From: Pseudomonadota bacterium
GTDB lineage: Bacteria; Pseudomonadota; Gammaproteobacteria; Xanthomonadales; Xanthomonadaceae
Length of the DNA stretch: 64,000 nucleotides
Assembly (NCBI GenBank): GCA_021821195.1
Contig: JAKACT010000003.1
Span: 310,001-374,000 of the forward strand
Direction of reading: 5' to 3'
Below the pieces are notes generated by a model. That model made no database searches. It was not told the DNA's origin and saw only the letters and a program-made list of their open reading frames with translations. The position numbers and the translations under genes were made by a program. This document shows, piece by piece, positions 59,424-64,000 of the stretch; within the stretch, counting starts at the first letter, position 1; every line of letters starts with the position of its first letter.

Positions 59424-60433
59424 ACCCTTCCAGCCTCGCCCTGGTCGGCGACATCGGCGGCACCAACGCGCGCTTCGCGCTGGTCGACCTGGACGCGGCC
59501 AAGATCGAACTGCGCGAATCCAGATCGCTGCCGAATGCCGATTTCGCCAGCCTGCAGCACGCGATCGAACATTACCTGTCCGGCGTCGCCGACCAGCCGG
59601 CGCGCGCCGCGCTGGCGGTGGCCTGCCCGGTGGGCAGCGACGAAATCCGCCTGACCAACCGGGCTTGGTCGTTCTCGCGCAGCGAACTGCAGCGCAAGCT
59701 GGGGTTTTCCGAATTGCGCATGCTCAACGACTTCGGGGCGGTGGCGTGGGCGATCCCGGCGCTGTCTTCGGAACACCTGGTGACCCTGCACGGCGCACCG
59801 GAGCCGCCGCAGCGCGGCCCGGTCAGCGTGCTGGGCCCCGGCACCGGGCTGGGCGTTGCGATGCTGGTGGGCTCCCAGGCGAACGGCTGGCACGTGGTGG
59901 AAACCGAAGGCGGCCACGTCGGCTTCGCCCCGATCGGTGACGAGGAGCGCGCGATCTCGGCGTGGCTGACCGCGCAGCACGGGCGCACCTCCAGCGAGCG
60001 CCTGCTGTGCGGCAAGGGCCTATCCGAAATCGACGCGGTCCTGCGCGGCTCCGGCGTCGTGCTGCCGGGGCAATTGCCGCAACCCGGGGAAACCACGCTG
60101 CGCGCCCCGGTCCTGCGCGATCCGGCCGAGGTGGTGGCGGCCGCGCTGGACGGCCACGACCAGGCCGCGCGCCGCGCCCTCGCCCGCTTCTGCGCCGTGC
60201 TCGGCAGCGTGGCCGGCGACTGCGCGCTGATCCACGGCGCCCGCAGCGTGGTCATCGCAGGCGGGATCGTGCCGCGCTTCATCCCGTTCCTGCGCAGCAG
60301 CGCGTTCCGCGAACGCTTCCTCGCCAAGGGACGGATGGCCCCGCTGCTGGAGTCCCTGCCGGTCCAGGTCATCACCCATCCCCACCCCGGCCTGCTCGGC
60401 GCCGCCTGCGCGCTGCGCGCCACGGAGCTCTGA
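59420..60433 (+). CDS. glk: Glucokinase
   Basis: The 337-residue proteobacterial glucokinase starts with the ATP-binding motif [17 protein letters not shown] and has [14 protein letters not shown] (sugar-binding Asp), [12 protein letters not shown] and [16 protein letters not shown]. It phosphorylates free glucose, feeding zwf. The ATG overlaps the edd stop by 4 bases. Confidence 0.95.
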   Translation: MNPSSLALVGDIGGTNARFALVDLDAAKIELRESRSLPNADFASLQHAIEHYLSGVADQPARAALAVACPVGSDEIRLTNRAWSFSRSELQRKLGFSELRMLNDFGAVAWAIPALSSEHLVTLHGAPEPPQRGPVSVLGPGTGLGVAMLVGSQANGWHVVETEGGHVGFAPIGDEERAISAWLTAQHGRTSSERLLCGKGLSEIDAVLRGSGVVLPGQLPQPGETTLRAPVLRDPAEVVAAALDGHDQAARRALARFCAVLGSVAGDCALIHGARSVVIAGGIVPRFIPFLRSSAFRERFLAKGRMAPLLESLPVQVITHPHPGLLGAACALRATEL

Positions 60434-60435
60434 AC

Positions 60436-61083
60436 ATGTTCGACACCGCCCGCCACAATCAGCTCGTCGACGCCGTGTTCGCCCGCGCGCCGGTGGTGCC
60501 GGTCATCACCATCGAACGCATCGAAGACGCACTGCCGCTGTGCCGGGCGCTGGCCGACAACGGCCTGCCGGTGCTGGAAGTGACCCTGCGCACCGCCTGC
60601 GCACTGGACACCATCGCCCTGTTGGCGCGCGAACTGCCGCAGGCCTGCGTGGGCGCCGGCACCGTGCTGGGCGAAGCCGACTTGCGCCGCGTCGAAGCGG
60701 CCGGCGCGCGGTTCGCCATCTCGCCGGGTTGCACCGATGCGCTGTATGAAGCCGCGAAGGACTGCGCCACCCCGCTGATCCCCGGGATAGCGACGGCCTC
60801 CGAGCTGATGCGCGGGCTGGAACACGGCTGGCAGCGCTTCAAGTTCTTTCCCGCCGAGGCCAGTGGCGGCGTGGCCGCGCTCAAGGGCTTCGCCGGCCCG
60901 CTGCCGATGGCCCGCTTCTGCCCGACCGGCGGGATCGACATCGCCAAGGCACCCGTCTACCTGGCACTGCCGAACGTGGCCTGCGTGGGCGGCTCTTGGA
61001 TGCTGCCCAGCGACGCCATCAAGGCTGGCGACTGGGAACGCATCGGCCGGCTGGCGCGCGAGGCGGCGGCGCTGCCGCGCTGA
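60436..61083 (+). CDS. eda: KDPG aldolase
   Basis: Eda splits 2-keto-3-deoxy-6-phosphogluconate into pyruvate and glyceraldehyde-3-phosphate. The 215-residue TIM-barrel protein has the Schiff-base Lys136 (RFKFFPAEASGG) and Glu48 (VLEVTLRT), plus GAGTVLGEADL and FCPTGGID. It is the last gene of the operon, two bases after the glk stop. It converges on the TonB receptor gene. Confidence 0.96.
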   Translation: MFDTARHNQLVDAVFARAPVVPVITIERIEDALPLCRALADNGLPVLEVTLRTACALDTIALLARELPQACVGAGTVLGEADLRRVEAAGARFAISPGCTDALYEAAKDCATPLIPGIATASELMRGLEHGWQRFKFFPAEASGGVAALKGFAGPLPMARFCPTGGIDIAKAPVYLALPNVACVGGSWMLPSDAIKAGDWERIGRLAREAAALPR

Positions 61084-61122
61084 CCCCGCTCACCCTGGGC
61101 ACCACGCCTGCGGCCCCCCGGC

Positions 61123-61155
61123 AAAGAAAAACCCCGCCGGCTGGCGCCGGCGGGG
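61123..61155 (-). terminator. Intrinsic terminator after the TonB-dependent receptor gene
   Basis: A perfect 10-bp stem (CCCCGCCGGC with GCCGGCGGGG) and 4-base loop is followed on the minus strand by TTTTTCTTT. It lies 31 bases after the receptor stop and 40 bases past eda. Confidence 0.85.
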
Positions 61156-61185
61156 CTGGCTCGTGGCCCAGGGATGAAGCTGGCT

Positions 61186-63921
61186 TCAGAACTTGTAGCT
61201 GAAGCCCATCAGCGTGGTCTTGCCGTATTCGAAGTACGACACCGGGCGGTTCGCCGGATCCCCCGAGTTGTAGGTGGAGAACGGCTCGTCGCCGATGTTG
61301 CTGACCTGCAGGTACAGCGACAGGCCCTTGAACGCACTGCTGTCCGGGAAGCTGTAGTTCAGCTGCGCGTCCTGCACCGTCTCGCCGGCGATGTCGATCG
61401 TCTGGTAGTCGGCGCCGAAGCCGCGGGTTTCGCCGCGGAAGGCCGAGCGGGAGCGGCTGCTATAGCGCACCGAGAACCCGCCGCGCTCGTAGTACGCGGT
61501 GACGTTGGACACGTACTTCGACAGCCCCGAGATGGGCTCGGAAGTACCGGGGCCATTCGGATGGATCGAGCTGCTGGTATCGGAATAGGTGGCGATGATG
61601 CCGAGGCCATCCAGCGGCTTCCACAGCAGGTCCAGCGGCACCGAGGCGGTGAGCTCGAGGCCGTGCAGCGAACCACCTTCGCCATTGGCCGGTTGGCTCA
61701 TGCGCCCCACGGTGGAGGTCGGATACACCACCTGGCCAGCGCTGGGCGGGGGCAGCGGGAAGCCGGCGAAGTCGAACGGCAGGTCGTTCTGCTGGTAGAT
61801 GTAGGTCAGCAGGTTCTTGCGGAAGTACGCAGCGCCGAAATAGCCACGGTTGCCCTGCGCGGTGCTGAAGTATTTTTCCAGCGACAGGTCATAGGCATGC
61901 GCCAGCCACGGCTTCAGCTTCGGGTTGCCGCCGCCGGCGCTCCAGTCGCCGCGCGTGGTGTCGATGTTCACGTCCATGCCGGCCTTCATCTGGTCCATGC
62001 GCGGACGCGCCATCTGCTTGGCCGCCCCGAAGCGCAGGAAGGTATCCGGCAGGAACTCCAGCCCCAGGTTGAGGCTGGGCAGGAACACCGAGTAACTGAC
62101 GCCGTCGGTCGCCGCCGAACCCGCCGCGTTGCCCGCGAACGTGCTGTAGCCCTCGGAGTCCTGATGGACGAAGACCTCCTGGAACCCGACATTGCCGCGC
62201 AGCGGCTTGCCCGCCACTTCGGTGTCGAGGTCGGCCTTGAAGTACAGGGTGGTCAACTTTTCCGTCACCGACCAGTTCTTGGCGGCGATGTCCTTGTGGT
62301 ACTTGCGCACCAGCGTGTAGGTGCCCGAGTCCAGCAGGTCATTGGCGTCGATGTAGCCCAGCGTATCGAGGCCGCCGAAGCCGAAGGCCTGGTCCCCGCC
62401 GGGGAAGGCGGCGCTGCCGCCGGCAAGGCAGTTCTCGGCATTGGCCGGATCGACCTGCAGGCAAAGCTTCGCTTCCGACGAGCCCTTCCGCTTCGTGCGG
62501 CGGCTGGAGTTCAGGCCGAAATCGATGGCACTGACCACCCCCGTATCGAAGGAGCGGATCGCGTTCATGCGGAAGGCGTCCAGCTTGTCGGTGACGGTGA
62601 AGTCCTTCAGGTACCCGTCCTGGCCCCAGCCACCGTTGTCCTTCAGCTCCAGGTTCGCGGCACCAAGGTCGGCGACGAACAGGTAGTTGTTGAATTTCCC
62701 GCTGGGATCCAGCACCAGGTCCATCGCGGTGGCGCCGCCGTTGGCCTTCGGGCCGGCGTACGTTTCGAGGAACCGCATGTCGCGGTCCACCTTCGAGGTC
62801 GAGAGGTCGGCGTTGATGGTCCAGTGTTCGCTGACGCGGAACTTGTTGTTGAAGCCGATCGAGTCGAGCTTGTCGGTGATCGGGTTGCTGTCCATGCGCA
62901 CCACCGGATGCACGTTGGCCCAGGTGCTCTCGGTGATGGTGTTGTTGCCGCTGACGGTGTAGCCGGGTTGCAGCTGGCCGCTGCCCCAGACGGTGCCGAA
63001 CTCCATGCCGGTCTTGATTTCGGTCTTCTCGAACTTGGAGTGGAACCAGTCCAGCGTGCCTTCGTAGAAGTCGTTGGGCTTGAACTGCAGGGTGGCGGCG
63101 AAACCGTCGCGCTTGTTGTTGTCGTCGAAGCGGTACAGCTTGCCGCCGCCCAGCACGGTGGTGCCATTCGGTCCGTCGGTATAACCCCAGACTTCGTTCT
63201 GGTAGCCGGGTTGCGGGCTATCCAGGTGGGTGTAGCCGATCGACAGGCCGATGGTGTTGTCGCGGAACTGGTCGATGTACGAAACGTTGAAGCGATTCCC
63301 CGTTTCCTTCTGGCTGCGGATCCTGTTCTGCTCGTAGCGCCCGCCGATGTTGACGACGCGCTTGTCGTAATCGAGCGGACGCACGGTGCGCAGGTCGACG
63401 GTGCCGGCCAGGCCCTGCCCGACCAGCGAGGCGTCCGGGGTCTTGTAGACCAGCACCGAGCTGAGCAGCTCCGACGGATACTGGTCGAACTCGACGCCGC
63501 GGTTGTCGCCGGTACTCACCTGCTCGCGCCCGTTCAGCGTGGCAGTGGAAAAGTCGCCGTTGAATCCGCGGATGTTGATCTGGGAAGCGCGGCCGCGCTC
63601 GCGCTGCGCGGTCAGTCCCGGCAGGCGCGCGATCGAATCGGCGATGCTCGAATCCGGCAGCTTGCCGATGTCTTCGGCCGAGATCGATTCGACGATGGAC
63701 GTGGACGCCTGCTTGGTGTCGATCGAGCGCTCGATCGCACCACGCATGCCGGTAACGACGACCTTGTCGAGATTCTTGGCGTCGTCGGCTTTCTTCTTGC
63801 CGGCCGCGGCCTGCCCGCCCTGTTCGGTCTCGCCGGTGGATTGCGCATGCGCTTGCGCGGTCAACAACATCGCGGCCGACGCCAGCGCCACGCTCAACAG
63901 GTTTCGCTTCAACTGCACCAT
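61186..63921 (-). CDS. TonB-dependent outer-membrane receptor (Xanthomonas/Caulobacter type)
   Basis: The 911-residue receptor starts after GGAGGGGAAC and has a signal peptide (LLSVALASAAMLLTAQAHAQ). The plug domain contains VVVTGMRGAIERSIDTKQAS, ISAEDIGKLPDSSIADSIAR and INIRGFNGDFSTATLNGRE. A 22-strand barrel ends in the aromatic terminus TTLMGFSYKF. This subfamily is abundant in Xanthomonas and Caulobacter and often imports plant or other saccharides. The neighbouring glucokinase/Entner-Doudoroff operon suggests a sugar ligand, but the ligand is not shown by sequence. Confidence 0.93.
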   Translation of the reverse strand: MVQLKRNLLSVALASAAMLLTAQAHAQSTGETEQGGQAAAGKKKADDAKNLDKVVVTGMRGAIERSIDTKQASTSIVESISAEDIGKLPDSSIADSIARLPGLTAQRERGRASQINIRGFNGDFSTATLNGREQVSTGDNRGVEFDQYPSELLSSVLVYKTPDASLVGQGLAGTVDLRTVRPLDYDKRVVNIGGRYEQNRIRSQKETGNRFNVSYIDQFRDNTIGLSIGYTHLDSPQPGYQNEVWGYTDGPNGTTVLGGGKLYRFDDNNKRDGFAATLQFKPNDFYEGTLDWFHSKFEKTEIKTGMEFGTVWGSGQLQPGYTVSGNNTITESTWANVHPVVRMDSNPITDKLDSIGFNNKFRVSEHWTINADLSTSKVDRDMRFLETYAGPKANGGATAMDLVLDPSGKFNNYLFVADLGAANLELKDNGGWGQDGYLKDFTVTDKLDAFRMNAIRSFDTGVVSAIDFGLNSSRRTKRKGSSEAKLCLQVDPANAENCLAGGSAAFPGGDQAFGFGGLDTLGYIDANDLLDSGTYTLVRKYHKDIAAKNWSVTEKLTTLYFKADLDTEVAGKPLRGNVGFQEVFVHQDSEGYSTFAGNAAGSAATDGVSYSVFLPSLNLGLEFLPDTFLRFGAAKQMARPRMDQMKAGMDVNIDTTRGDWSAGGGNPKLKPWLAHAYDLSLEKYFSTAQGNRGYFGAAYFRKNLLTYIYQQNDLPFDFAGFPLPPPSAGQVVYPTSTVGRMSQPANGEGGSLHGLELTASVPLDLLWKPLDGLGIIATYSDTSSSIHPNGPGTSEPISGLSKYVSNVTAYYERGGFSVRYSSRSRSAFRGETRGFGADYQTIDIAGETVQDAQLNYSFPDSSAFKGLSLYLQVSNIGDEPFSTYNSGDPANRPVSYFEYGKTTLMGFSYKF

Positions 63922-64000
63922 GTTCCCCTCCAGAAATGGTTCTCGGAAATGGCGGACTGTGGCCGTCCGCTCCTCATGCCTGCGCCGTGCGCATCACATG

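Overview
The window is a GC-rich, densely coded bacterial chromosome segment. The arginine locus argF'-argG-argE'-argB(NAGS/K fusion)-argC-argH-proB-proA, the complete Entner-Doudoroff operon next to a large TonB receptor, and the dapA-bamC and fabA-fabB pairs together point to the Xanthomonadaceae/Lysobacteraceae (Lysobacter, Luteimonas or a relative). The genus is an inference; no rRNA, tRNA, CRISPR array or insertion sequence was seen, and no gene-free stretch exceeds 300 bases.

Region 1 (1-22653) is a type VI secretion system (T6SS) cluster. A leftward block carries a TraB/GumN protein, tssK, tssL, tssM and the start of tssA, which runs off the window. A rightward block carries a LuxR-type response regulator, an MltA-type lytic transglycosylase, tssF, tssG, tssH (clpV), vgrG, a DUF4123 adaptor, a 118-residue unknown and a 518-residue alanine-rich protein. 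It ends with a leftward PAAR-like (DUF4280) tip gene and an OmpA-type lipoprotein. tssB, tssC, hcp, tssE and tssJ are not in view. The alanine-rich protein, made of about twenty 22-residue repeats and sitting in the effector slot, is the strongest candidate for something undescribed. tssL is also unusual: it has a BON-like plus DUF4384 C-terminus. tssM contains an A10 tract.

Region 2 (22812-31263) is a leftward three-gene two-partner secretion operon: a secreted TPR-CHAT (caspase-like) protein, the TpsB pore and a 1514-residue TpsA haemagglutinin-like exoprotein. An orphan motA-motB stator pair diverges from it (31485-33287).

Region 3 (33303-42695) is an eight-gene leftward arginine/proline operon with mostly 4-base stop/start overlaps. 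It encodes the acetylcitrulline route of arginine synthesis. A G11/C11 tract lies in its leader.

Region 4 (42994-55233) is housekeeping: a small secreted protein, cysS, sufE, an MFS exporter, fdxA, bamC-dapA, gcvR, prxQ/bcp, phoH, a SulP transporter with its own HTH regulator, and fabB-fabA.

Region 5 (55415-63921) is zwf-pgl-edd-glk-eda, a full glucose-to-pyruvate/glyceraldehyde-3-phosphate module. It converges on a TonB-dependent receptor across an intrinsic terminator.
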